Shown piece by piece: positions 45,381 through 53,497 of a DNA stretch of 64,000 bases. Within the stretch, counting starts at the first letter, position 1. The number at the start of each line of letters is the position of its first letter. This DNA is from Paenibacillus sp. Soil522 (GTDB lineage Bacteria > Bacillota > Bacilli > Paenibacillales > Paenibacillaceae). A model generated the notes under the pieces. It made no database searches, was not told where the DNA came from, and worked only from the letters and a program-made list of their open reading frames with translations. The DNA lies in NCBI RefSeq assembly GCF_001428245.1, contig NZ_LMRV01000034.1:35474-99473 (forward strand), written 5' to 3'. The position numbers were made by a program, and so were the translations under genes.

Positions 45381-46094
45381 TTAATAATCCTCCCAAGTGT
45401 TGAATTTCAAATGTTTGCGGCAGATGACGTATTTTGAAGCCGATTGCCGGTTTAAGCCTTCAAGCTGCAAAGCGATTTTGATATAAGCCGGAATGTACGC
45501 ATCGTACTTGACCTCCAGGATGATCAGGTCATGATCGAGGGCGCGGATAGGCTCCAGGCTTTCATTAAAAATATCGACTGCGTGCAGTCCGGTGCGCAGC
45601 GCCTTATCGAACGTGATCCGCACGTTGCCGTTCTCGCATACATATGGCTCGCGGACATAATCGACGATGACCTTCGGCCGCAGCAGATTATGCTTCATTT
45701 CATCATGTATTTCGTTCAAAAGCGGTTTGTCCGGCCCTTTCAGCACATCGTGATCGCCGGCCATCAGCTTGTCGTACATATCTCTGGTGAGCGGCTCCTT
45801 CACCTTGGCGATATACTCTTTGAATTTAATTTTTTTCTCAAAGTGAATGATGTTATCTTGGCCGTTGTAGATGCGGATACGATATTTAACCCGATCCCGG
45901 ACGCCGCCCAGCTTCTCGTGCAGGGCCTTGTTATTCATATCATCAAAGTACAAGCTTCGGATATGATACTCGCCTGTCGGGCCCGCATGCTTGTCTTGCT
46001 GCATCAGATCTTTCAGCCTCTGGCGTATAATGAAGAATTGATGATAATTAATGAAAAATTTCAATTCGTTGCGGTAGTTCAGATCCTTGTTCAT
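45381..46094 (-). CDS. VTC-domain protein (polyphosphate polymerase-like)
   Basis: The 237-residue protein has the tunnel fold of the VTC/CYTH-like family, in which yeast Vtc4 makes polyphosphate from ATP. Basic and acidic strand motifs are in order: RNELKFFI, RSLYFDDMNN, KYRIRIYNGQ, HFEKKIKFKEY, VDYVREPYV, VRITFDKAL, LIILEVKYD and SKYVICRKH. The last Glu and Lys are those expected for metal and phosphate binding. AGAGGTGTGAG precedes the ATG. Products of bacterial homologues are little studied, so the activity is inferred. The operon partner DUF4956 follows. Confidence 0.92.
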   Translation of the reverse strand: MNKDLNYRNELKFFINYHQFFIIRQRLKDLMQQDKHAGPTGEYHIRSLYFDDMNNKALHEKLGGVRDRVKYRIRIYNGQDNIIHFEKKIKFKEYIAKVKEPLTRDMYDKLMAGDHDVLKGPDKPLLNEIHDEMKHNLLRPKVIVDYVREPYVCENGNVRITFDKALRTGLHAVDIFNESLEPIRALDHDLIILEVKYDAYIPAYIKIALQLEGLNRQSASKYVICRKHLKFNTWEDY

Positions 46095-46264
46095 CTCACA
46101 CCTCTTTTCTTGTTCAGCGCCCCTTATTGCTTACAAAAGCTATTGTACCGGCCTTTACTTATTCTTTACTTAAGGCGGGCTGAAAGATTGCTGAATGCGC
46201 CTTATGCGGCGGTTTTTGATATGACGATGTTTGTAATAAAATGGCCTCTTGTAAAGACATTGAA

Positions 46265-46297
46265 AATAAAAATGGCTGTCGAGGTTTCTCGACAGCC
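46265..46297 (-). terminator. Terminator of the alginate-lyase-like gene
   Basis: GGCTGTCGAG and CTCGACAGCC form a perfect 10-base stem around GTTT (46274-46297). On the minus strand it is followed by ATTTTTATTTT. Confidence 0.85.
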
Positions 46298-46358
46298 TGG
46301 CTCTATATCTATTGATATAGTTTATAAAGAAGCTTTCCAATTTGAACTTTACTTGGCT

Positions 46359-48449
46359 TTACGGAGCGACTTCAGTAAAAGTCGCATCGGCGTTAAACGT
46401 CGATCCTGATCCAGCCTGAGCATACAATAGATAATTGGAGTGGCGCAAATATTTGGTCGAATCCGTCCACATTTGGTAGGACGATTTTTGGGCATCCGCT
46501 AATCCAGCTACGCGGCGGAAGGTTGCCTCATTTTTGAAAGTTGTCGTACTATCGTTCACATCCAGCCATACCTCTCCATTGGAACGGACACGCAGGAAGC
46601 GACCTGGGAAGTTGACGGACTCGAACGAAACTCCGTTCGAATCGGCCAATCCGGCAACCATCTTGAACTGTGAGTCTTGAACCGGAGAAACATTGGCATC
46701 TATCCGTCCACGATTGTTAGAGTGCCGCACGTAACGGTCCGGAAAGTTATAAGATTGCAAGCGAACGTTTACGGATATCGGTTCGAGCCTCCACTGCTGA
46801 TTATTGCCAAGAACATAGCGCCATTGCTGTAAAAGGGCTCCATCTGCTGTGGAGTTACCTTCCACTTCACCTGGCTTGTTGCTATGCACAGGTGTGATGC
46901 GATGATAACCGCTGCCTACAGGGAGAAAAGAAAATTTCTGATTGTCTCCGCCATTACTGCTCCACAACTGAAATTTGGCGCCATGATCAAGAGACGCACT
47001 TGCTACATCCAAAAACTTTCCGCTTCTTACATCCTTAACGCTGTATTGGCCGCCGCCAAGATGTGTTACCGTCCACTGCTGATTCGTTCCCCCATTGGGT
47101 GTCCATTGTTGTACACTTGAACCATTTGCTGTTCCGGCTGCATCCAGAGCCTTGCCGGTATGGCGCACAATGATACGATAAGTGCCGTCGGGAATATTTC
47201 CGCTAGGAAGAGTTGCCGTTCCGCCGCTGCCGGATGGCCGGGTATAGAGAAGTGTACCGAATCCGGGTTGATCATACGTCGAAGCGTGTGAAGTGCCTGA
47301 GTTCGGACCGCCTTCCGGTCTCAATAGCTGGGCGCGTGCGGCAATATTGGGCACCGACAGCCCCTTGCGGTTAGCGTAATGGTTATAAATCATTTCCCAA
47401 ACCGGACGCGGTTCATTACGGCTGGCGCTGGATATTACCGTTTCTGTTTGAACGGCGCCGTTTGTGCCTGTGCCCCTTTCGTAGGTCGCAAACGGTACGT
47501 TATCATCTCCGTTGTTATATTTGGCGACGTATTCGGCGGCGCGCATAAAGCGGTTATTTGCCCACCCGTACAAATCGTCGCCCTGATTCCAAGCCATTTC
47601 AGCCGTTGAAGCCATTAATCCGATGCCCATTTGCGTGTGCGCCTGGTCGCGCCCGGACTCCTCCCACTGTGCGAGCCCGCCCGGGTGCAGGAACGGAATC
47701 GCATTATAGATGGAACCGTTTCCAGCACCGTGTTTAAAATATTCTATTCCGATGTTGTAGATATCCAGGCGGTCAGTAAAAATGCCAATCGCAACCGTCG
47801 CCGCCATATTGCACAGATCCCAGTTCGCACGGTAATTCTGAATGTGTGCGTCGTTGTGATCCCCACCGAATTCATTGCCAATAAGGAAGCGCTCGTTAAG
47901 AGGCTTATAAAATACATTGAGCAGCATGTCTTGCATCTGGGTCACGTTGAAACCGGAATAGCCGCGCATAATCTCTGACACGTTAGCCAGCTGATATCCG
48001 AAAAGTCCGGCAGCCAAATAGCGGTCGGCATTGCCAGAGATCGTCGTAAGGGTGGACGACCAGGCGTTCAGAATGTTGCGCGCCGTGTCGCCGTTAGCCG
48101 TGTTGCCTGTGATCTTCCATAGTAAGGCATTCTGGTAAGCACGGGCAACATCAATGTACAACAAGGATACATTGTCGCCATCGCCGCCGCGAATGATCGT
48201 AGCCGTAGCGCGCGGGGTCCAATTGGACGATGAATACGCACTGTTGACCAGTTGGTTATAACCGTCCAGATAGGGCTGCGTGCCTGCATTTACCATCTGC
48301 GTCATTCGATCGAAATCCGCCTGTGTGTGCAGTATGCCAGGATGTACAAAGGGAATTGTAGCTGCTTGCGCCCTTTGCCCTTCATTAACATACACTCCCA
48401 TGCTCATCAGAAGACTTAAAATAATTGAAAACGCTAACATCTTCTTCAT
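46359..48449 (-). CDS. Secreted alginate-lyase-like enzyme with ricin-B lectin and AbfB modules
   Basis: A protein of about 696 residues with signal peptide (about 1-30, ending RAQA-A). The catalytic region (about 35-400) has alginate-lyase family (PF05426-type) segments, including GGDHNDAHIQNYRANWDLC near 205 with the Asn/His/Arg expected of the fold. A ricin-B-type lectin domain (about 420-555) has three QQW-like repeats. An AbfB arabinose-binding domain (about 560-696) has RYVRHSNNRGRID, FLRVRSNGEVWLD and KYLRHSNYLLYA repeats. The lectin modules point to plant cell-wall arabinan as the docking target, so the true substrate may not be alginate. AAAGGAG serves ATG 48449 (or GTG 48452). Confidence 0.83.
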   Translation of the reverse strand: MKKMLAFSIILSLLMSMGVYVNEGQRAQAATIPFVHPGILHTQADFDRMTQMVNAGTQPYLDGYNQLVNSAYSSSNWTPRATATIIRGGDGDNVSLLYIDVARAYQNALLWKITGNTANGDTARNILNAWSSTLTTISGNADRYLAAGLFGYQLANVSEIMRGYSGFNVTQMQDMLLNVFYKPLNERFLIGNEFGGDHNDAHIQNYRANWDLCNMAATVAIGIFTDRLDIYNIGIEYFKHGAGNGSIYNAIPFLHPGGLAQWEESGRDQAHTQMGIGLMASTAEMAWNQGDDLYGWANNRFMRAAEYVAKYNNGDDNVPFATYERGTGTNGAVQTETVISSASRNEPRPVWEMIYNHYANRKGLSVPNIAARAQLLRPEGGPNSGTSHASTYDQPGFGTLLYTRPSGSGGTATLPSGNIPDGTYRIIVRHTGKALDAAGTANGSSVQQWTPNGGTNQQWTVTHLGGGQYSVKDVRSGKFLDVASASLDHGAKFQLWSSNGGDNQKFSFLPVGSGYHRITPVHSNKPGEVEGNSTADGALLQQWRYVLGNNQQWRLEPISVNVRLQSYNFPDRYVRHSNNRGRIDANVSPVQDSQFKMVAGLADSNGVSFESVNFPGRFLRVRSNGEVWLDVNDSTTTFKNEATFRRVAGLADAQKSSYQMWTDSTKYLRHSNYLLYAQAGSGSTFNADATFTEVAP

Positions 48450-48726
48450 CACAAATCATCTCCTTTAAACTTTGATAACAAAACAGAGCGGGGACTGCGC
48501 TTTTTTCCAATACTTGCTAAAACCTCCTTTTGAAATAAGAAGGAATACAATCACATACCTAGTTACCTTAGAACAATGTGTCGTCTGGTCATATTGTGTA
48601 AGCGATTTCATTATTTATTTCGATTACTGATTTTCGATCGCATCACCTCCCCCAAGCTAACCCCTACCGGGGTCCTACGAATATGAGAAGCTCTAAATGG
48701 TGATAACAAGCTAAACTTTCGAATCG

Positions 48727-48740
48727 TTAAAGCGTTTTCA
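48727..48740 (-). promoter_or_regulatory. cre-like CcpA site upstream of the alginate-lyase-like gene
   Basis: On the minus strand TGAAAACGCTTTAA matches the CcpA core TGAAARCGCTTTCA at all but one fixed position. It lies about 280 bases upstream of the coding start, so it would act only if the promoter is also that far up. Confidence 0.5.
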
Positions 48741-48790
48741 TTTCGCTTTGCGATAACCCTTTTTCCTCGCTTTTCTCGATCCCTTACGCT

Positions 48791-48873
48791 TTACAATAGC
48801 AAACCATGCAGGTTTCATCTATTGCAAAATCATTCGTTTTTATCAAATTTCTTTAAACTCGCATTTTATACAC
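48791..48873 (-). repeat. 83-base repeat, copy 1 (inverted relative to copy 2)
   Basis: The minus strand of this stretch matches 53268-53349 on the plus strand with few differences. Shared blocks include AATGCGAGTTT, TTGCAATAGATGAAACCTGC and ATGGTTTGCTATTGTAA. Both copies read toward the gene downstream of them: here the alginate-lyase-like gene, there ABC pair B. Confidence 0.8.
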
Positions 48874-49109
48874 ATGCCTAAATTGGAACTGCAAATGCGC
48901 TCGTCGCCATTCGTTTGACCGTCGATGACGAACTATTGACTGTAATAATCTTCAACACAAATGATGCTATTTAAGTTGAACTAAAGCTGAGAATAAAATT
49001 CCGTTATAACTGAATTAGGCGTTGATTTTTCCATAATCGAGCTATATAATTCATAACAATTGAAGTCCGGCTACAATATTTCCCATTATTTAATTCGTCT
49101 TTGCAAGTC

Positions 49110-49287
49110 AGGACGGTTATCCTGGGAACTGCCCAATATGGCAAGAGAGGGGAATAAAATGAATTCCAGCAAAGATAGCAGCAACTCCTTATGGCAAGTG
49201 TATCGGTGGATGCTGCACTATTTGAAGCCATATCGGTGGAAAGTTTTTTTTACGGTTGGGTGTGGTGTCGTGATGACTGCAGGAGAA
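49110..49287 (+). repeat. 178-base direct repeat, copy 1 (duplicated 5' end of ABC gene)
   Basis: It matches 49372-49549 almost base for base (offset 262), with the few differences mostly upstream of the ATG. It contains the ribosome binding site, ATG and first 43 codons of the ABC transporter gene. Confidence 0.9.
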
Positions 49288-49311
49288 GATGAGTTTATTA
49301 AAAAACCTTAA
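49159..49311 (+). pseudogene. Truncated duplicate of the ABC transporter 5' end
   Basis: The frame starts at ATG 49159 behind GAGAGGGG and repeats the first 43 residues of the intact gene at 49421, with one change (Asn for Ser). It leaves the homology at 49287 and stops after seven unrelated residues. It cannot make a transporter, though it still has a full ribosome binding site. Confidence 0.85.
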
Positions 49312-49371
49312 TAGTTTTAAGAATATTAAAATCGACAGTGGGATTTTGCCTCAGTATGATACTAGAATCTG

Positions 49372-49549
49372 AGGACGGTGATCACGGGAACAGCCCAATT
49401 TGGCAAGAGAGGGGAATAAAATGAATTCCAGCAAAGATAGCAGCAGCTCCTTATGGCAAGTGTATCGGTGGATGCTGCACTATTTGAAGCCATATCGGTG
49501 GAAAGTTTTTTTTACGGTTGGGTGTGGTGTCGTGATGACTGCAGGAGAA
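49372..49549 (+). repeat. 178-base direct repeat, copy 2 (intact ABC gene start)
   Basis: This is the partner of the repeat at 49110-49287. The intact gene runs on from it. Confidence 0.9.
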
Positions 49550-51232
49550 ACCATTGTCCCCAAAGCGATCCAATATTTCATTGATGATATTTCCATGACA
49601 AAAGATTATAACGCATTTATTATGCTGTTGCTGCTGTTGGCAGTGTTAGTAATTGCCGTCATTGCAGCTGGAAATGCCCGGAATTTGGTAGAGCGAACAG
49701 TAGGAGTTAAGGCATCGCGAGACTTGCAATATGACATCTTTAAGCATTTGCGTCAACTCGGATTCTCCTACTTCGAGCGACACCCAGTCGGGGAGACGTT
49801 ATCGCTGCTCAATACGGAAGTGGCTGCTGCAGAAAAAATCTATTGGCGTTTCCTTCCGGCTACATTGGAAAACACATTGTTTGTAATGGTAAGTGTTGCT
49901 GTGATGCTCACGATTAGCTTGCGGCTTACTCTCATCCTTGCTCCTTGTTTTTTGCTCTATTATTTATTTGGCCCATCGATTGATCGTAAAGCATCGAAGT
50001 ACAGTAAACAAAAGGCTCAGGATCAGATTGATCTGAACAAAAAAATTTACGAAGGCATGTCCGGGGTGCAAGAGTTTCGCGCTTATAATCGTGAAAGCTG
50101 GGATTTGGGACGTACGTTTGATAAGATGTCGATTTTGTTTCGAAGCTACTTGAAGTGGTGTTTTTTTGCTAACCTTCGGGGTTCTTATCGGTATTTAACC
50201 TTTAATGCGGGAGCCATTGCCTTATTTATTACCGGTTATATTCTGATTCGCAATCAGACGCTGACGGTCGGTGAATTCGTCGCTTTCATTCTTATGTACT
50301 TCACAACGATGTGGAAATTAACATCAATCGTCGCCCTTCTTAATGAACAGAAATTAATGATGTTTCAGATTTTGCCCTTATACAATTTAATGAAGCTAAA
50401 GCCCGAAGTGGCGGAATGCGCGAATCCGGTCATTTTACCGCAAGTAAATGGTGAAATCCACTTCGAGGAAGTTAGTTTCGGTTATTCAGAAGGGAAGCAC
50501 ATCTTGCAGCATTTCAATTTACGGATACGTGCGGGAGAACGTGTCGCCCTAGTCGGTATGAGCGGAAATGGGAAATCGACGGCGCTCAAGCTTGTCGGGC
50601 GATTCTATGATCCGCTGGCAGGCACTGTTTCATTAGACAACGTGCCTCTGACTAAATTGACGCTCGGTCAACTGCGCGAATCGATTGGGTATGTATTTCA
50701 GGAAACGTATTTGTTCGGTACCTCAGTGAAAGAAAATATTCGCTTCGGGAACCCGGATGCGACAGATGAACAAATCGTTGAAGCTGCGATGGCCGCGAGC
50801 GCCCATGACTTTATTGCGCTGCTGCCTGAAGGATACGATACATTCATTGGCGAGCGGGGAATTAAGCTTTCAGGCGGGCAAAGGCAGCGCATATCGATTG
50901 CGCGAATGCTGCTCAAAAATCCGAAGATAGTACTGCTCGACGAAGCCACCTCAGCGCTCGACAACATCAGTGAAAAAGAAGTGCAGCAAGCGCTCGATCA
51001 TTTGCTCATTGGGCGTACAACGATTACGGTTGCCCATCGTTTATCGACGGTACAGGACTATGACCGCATCATCCTGATCTCTCAAGGAAGGGTACTCGAA
51101 GAGGGCAGCTATGAAGCATTAATGACTCGAAGAGGTGCCTTTTACCAATTAGCCGAAGGGCAGTTTTCCGAAAGCGAGGTGAACGTTCATGAAGAACCTG
51201 CGTTGGATGTGGCGTTACGTAAAGCTCGTTAA
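49421..51232 (+). CDS. ABC transporter, permease-ATPase half (pair A, first)
   Basis: This is a half-transporter of about 603 residues: six membrane helices (type IV exporter fold, about 20-320) and an ATPase domain. Walker A GMSGNGKST is at about 379-387, the Q-loop is in FQETYLFG, the signature LSGGQRQRISIARM near 487, Walker B IVLLDEATSALD near 505, and the H-loop TVAHRLSTV near 540. The DEATSALD glutamate is present. ATG 49421 follows GAGAGGGG. Its end overlaps the next half-transporter gene by 44 bases, so the two probably form a heterodimer. The substrate is unknown; candidates are drugs, lipids or peptides. Confidence 0.92.
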   Translation: MNSSKDSSSSLWQVYRWMLHYLKPYRWKVFFTVGCGVVMTAGETIVPKAIQYFIDDISMTKDYNAFIMLLLLLAVLVIAVIAAGNARNLVERTVGVKASRDLQYDIFKHLRQLGFSYFERHPVGETLSLLNTEVAAAEKIYWRFLPATLENTLFVMVSVAVMLTISLRLTLILAPCFLLYYLFGPSIDRKASKYSKQKAQDQIDLNKKIYEGMSGVQEFRAYNRESWDLGRTFDKMSILFRSYLKWCFFANLRGSYRYLTFNAGAIALFITGYILIRNQTLTVGEFVAFILMYFTTMWKLTSIVALLNEQKLMMFQILPLYNLMKLKPEVAECANPVILPQVNGEIHFEEVSFGYSEGKHILQHFNLRIRAGERVALVGMSGNGKSTALKLVGRFYDPLAGTVSLDNVPLTKLTLGQLRESIGYVFQETYLFGTSVKENIRFGNPDATDEQIVEAAMAASAHDFIALLPEGYDTFIGERGIKLSGGQRQRISIARMLLKNPKIVLLDEATSALDNISEKEVQQALDHLLIGRTTITVAHRLSTVQDYDRIILISQGRVLEEGSYEALMTRRGAFYQLAEGQFSESEVNVHEEPALDVALRKAR

Positions 51233-52919
51233 AGCAGGTTTTGCTGCTGCCTTGTTCTTGCTCGTTTTGGATACATTGGTCAATTTAGCGGCCGTCTATT
51301 TTCAAAAAAACTTAATCGACCAAGTTTTCCTTGACCGCAAATATGAACAGTTCCCGCAATTGCTGATCTTATTTGCCCTCGTGTTTATTATCCACTCCGT
51401 GCTCGGTACGGCGAAACCTTATATGTTTGTCAGAAATGAATATTTCTTAATTCGGTTTATGTTTGCCGATATGATCCGGGCGATACACAAGATGCCGTTT
51501 AAACGGTTTCAGAATGAACGGACGGCCAAATACGTTCACTACATGACGTCGGATATGATAAGAGTAGGGGGTTTGATCTCATGGGAAATGCCGCATTTCG
51601 TGCAAACTGTGCTTACCACGTTGTGTTTGGTGGTCACGATCGGCATGATCAGCCCGCTCATCTTGGTTGCCGTCGTGACTTTTACCGTCATCTATGGCGC
51701 GCTCGCGAAGTATTTTTTACCCAAGATGAAACTTGCGTCTAGAGAGGCGCATGATCGCAGAACCGCTCTGCTTATTCATTTGGAAGAAGGAATTTCCTCG
51801 ACGCGGGAAGTGATCTCCTTCCATCGAATGAAGTGGGAACAGAACATCTATAATGGTTTGTTTGCCAAATATTTCGACCGTGTCATCGCCGAGGGCAAGC
51901 TGAAGAATAAACAGATGTTGATGACGAATCCGTTAAAGTGGGGTATCACGATCGCTGTGCTCGCGATTGGCGGTTATCAGCTCATGGAGAAGAACATCAC
52001 GGTCGGGACGTTTGTGATCGTCTTCCAATTCGCAATCCAATTGACGGACTCTTTAAATCGCGGCTTTGAGATGTTTATGACATTTTCATCAGGTCTTGCT
52101 CAAGTCGATCGAATTAATCAAGTGGTGCAGGAGGAGAGCATGCAATATGGTGATAGGAGGTTGAAGGGCGACGTAACGAGTCTCCGCTTCGATGACGTAT
52201 CGTTTCGTTACGACGAGAATTTGCCGCTAGTGCTTCAGAACATGATGCTCGATATCCCCATTGGACAGAAGGTAGCCTTCGTTGGCACAAGCGGCGGGGG
52301 CAAGTCAACCATCGCGCAGTTGCTGCTCCACTTTTATGATCCATCAATCGGTAATATTGTTGTGAACGGGGTGCCGCTTAAGCAAATAAGACGTGACGAC
52401 TGGGGAGAACGTATTCGTATCGTATTCCAGGAGCCGTACTTGTTGGCGGATACGATTCGGCAAAATTTGCTGCTCGGACGTGATACAATTAGCGAAGATA
52501 AGTTGATAGAATCGTGCCGTATCGCACAGATCCATGATGTTATTACCGAGCTTTCCGATGGTTACGATTCAGTAATCGGGGAGCGTGGCATCACGTTGTC
52601 CGGCGGCCAAAGGCAACGGCTTGCCTTAGCGCGTGCTCTGCTCGATAATCCGGAAATTTTAATCTTGGATGAAGCGACGTCGGCGCTTGACTTGGAAACG
52701 GAACGTCAGCTGCAGCGCAACCTTGATAAAATCCGCCAAGGCCGCACAACAATCATCATCGCACACCGCTTGTCCACTGTAATGAACGCCGACCTTATCG
52801 TTGTTATGGATCAAGGACGCGTAGCAGAGCAGGGAACGCATGAAGAGCTAATGGCAGGCGATACGATTTATAAATCTTTGGTTTATGCGGAACAACAGTC
52901 GGCTCTAAAAGGCGCATAA
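51189..52919 (+). CDS. ABC transporter, permease-ATPase half (pair A, second)
   Basis: A 576-residue half-transporter with six membrane helices (about 15-305) and ATPase motifs: Walker A GTSGGGKST near 365, signature LSGGQRQRLALARAL near 463, Walker B ILILDEATSALD near 483, H-loop IIAHRLSTV near 520. It starts within the previous gene, with GAGGTG seven bases before the ATG, so translation is coupled. It is clearly related to the second gene of pair B (both carry ISSTREV and LSDGYDSVIGERG-type segments), showing that the two pairs arose by duplication. Confidence 0.92.
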   Translation: MKNLRWMWRYVKLVKAGFAAALFLLVLDTLVNLAAVYFQKNLIDQVFLDRKYEQFPQLLILFALVFIIHSVLGTAKPYMFVRNEYFLIRFMFADMIRAIHKMPFKRFQNERTAKYVHYMTSDMIRVGGLISWEMPHFVQTVLTTLCLVVTIGMISPLILVAVVTFTVIYGALAKYFLPKMKLASREAHDRRTALLIHLEEGISSTREVISFHRMKWEQNIYNGLFAKYFDRVIAEGKLKNKQMLMTNPLKWGITIAVLAIGGYQLMEKNITVGTFVIVFQFAIQLTDSLNRGFEMFMTFSSGLAQVDRINQVVQEESMQYGDRRLKGDVTSLRFDDVSFRYDENLPLVLQNMMLDIPIGQKVAFVGTSGGGKSTIAQLLLHFYDPSIGNIVVNGVPLKQIRRDDWGERIRIVFQEPYLLADTIRQNLLLGRDTISEDKLIESCRIAQIHDVITELSDGYDSVIGERGITLSGGQRQRLALARALLDNPEILILDEATSALDLETERQLQRNLDKIRQGRTTIIIAHRLSTVMNADLIVVMDQGRVAEQGTHEELMAGDTIYKSLVYAEQQSALKGA

Positions 52920-52956
52920 ATATATCTGTCTATAAATCAGTTTTCCATGAATATAA

Positions 52957-52994
52957 AATAAGACCTCCTTATCCATAAGGCGGTCTTATTTTTC
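52957..52994 (+). terminator. Terminator of ABC pair A
   Basis: AATAAGACC-CCTTAT pairs with ATAAGG-GGTCTTATT and runs into TTTTT. Confidence 0.85.
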
Positions 52995-53497
52995 GTTCGC
53001 TGCAGCGGCTGCAATATCTCAATCGCCATTTAGGGAAGTAGTCTGATCAGCCGCAACTGAAAGCAATAGCGTAATATGCCTAGTGTAAGACATTTTTGCA
53101 TTGACATAATATGAATCCATTTTTTGTTTCAGAAAAATGAATTGACAACCTATCTACAATGCCGCCAATTCCTGGTAGTTCTCAACTATTAGCTGGACAG
53201 TTGTTGGAGTTAGAAGCGATAAACGATCAGACTTTTCTGGGGTTAGAACTTTTCACTCTCCAGTTCTGTGTAAAATGCGAGTTTTAAAGAAATCTGATAA
53301 AAATGAAAGGTCTTGCAATAGATGAAACCTGCATGGTTTGCTATTGTAAACTGTAGCAAGTGGACATGGCAGGATGCCAGCTGTAGACCGAGGTAGCTTC
53401 GAGCCCAATATGGATTTAGGGCTTGTTGCTAAACAATATGAATTCAGGGTCATTATTTAAAATAATTGGTGCCATTCGAACAAAGATGGAGGAGAAT
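52995..53497. other. Non-coding leader region before ABC pair B
   Basis: About 500 AT-rich bases hold the second copy of the 83-base repeat and several short hairpins (for example TGGCAGGATGCCA near 53367 and GAGCCC...GGGCTT at about 53400-53423). No gene or known riboswitch class was recognised. Confidence 0.55.
53268..53349 (+). repeat. 83-base repeat, copy 2
   Basis: It matches the minus strand of 48791-48873 and ends about 150 bases before the start of ABC pair B. See copy 1 for the shared blocks. Confidence 0.8.

Larger units (their letters stand above)
48450..49109. other. AT-rich non-coding region upstream of the alginate-lyase-like gene and ABC pair A
   Basis: No gene is recognised in these 660 bases. 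They hold a cre-like site, one copy of an 83-base repeat (both listed), and a short hairpin ACCCC-TACC-GGGGT near 48660-48675. Candidate promoters for the two divergent transcription units must lie here, but I could not settle on hexamers. Confidence 0.6.

Noticed and set aside
45531..46409. 292-codon open frame on the plus strand
   Set aside because: It lies antisense to the VTC-domain gene, which has clear family motifs and a good ribosome binding site; the product of this frame resembles nothing and has no ribosome site.
48450..49109. Small precursor peptide gene for the ABC exporters
   Set aside because: No short frame with a good ribosome site and leader-type motif (such as double glycine) was found here or at 52.9-53.5 kb.
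52995..53497. Riboswitch or T-box leader before ABC pair B
   Set aside because: Short hairpins exist but no conserved T-box or riboswitch core was found, and no strong terminator precedes the start codon.
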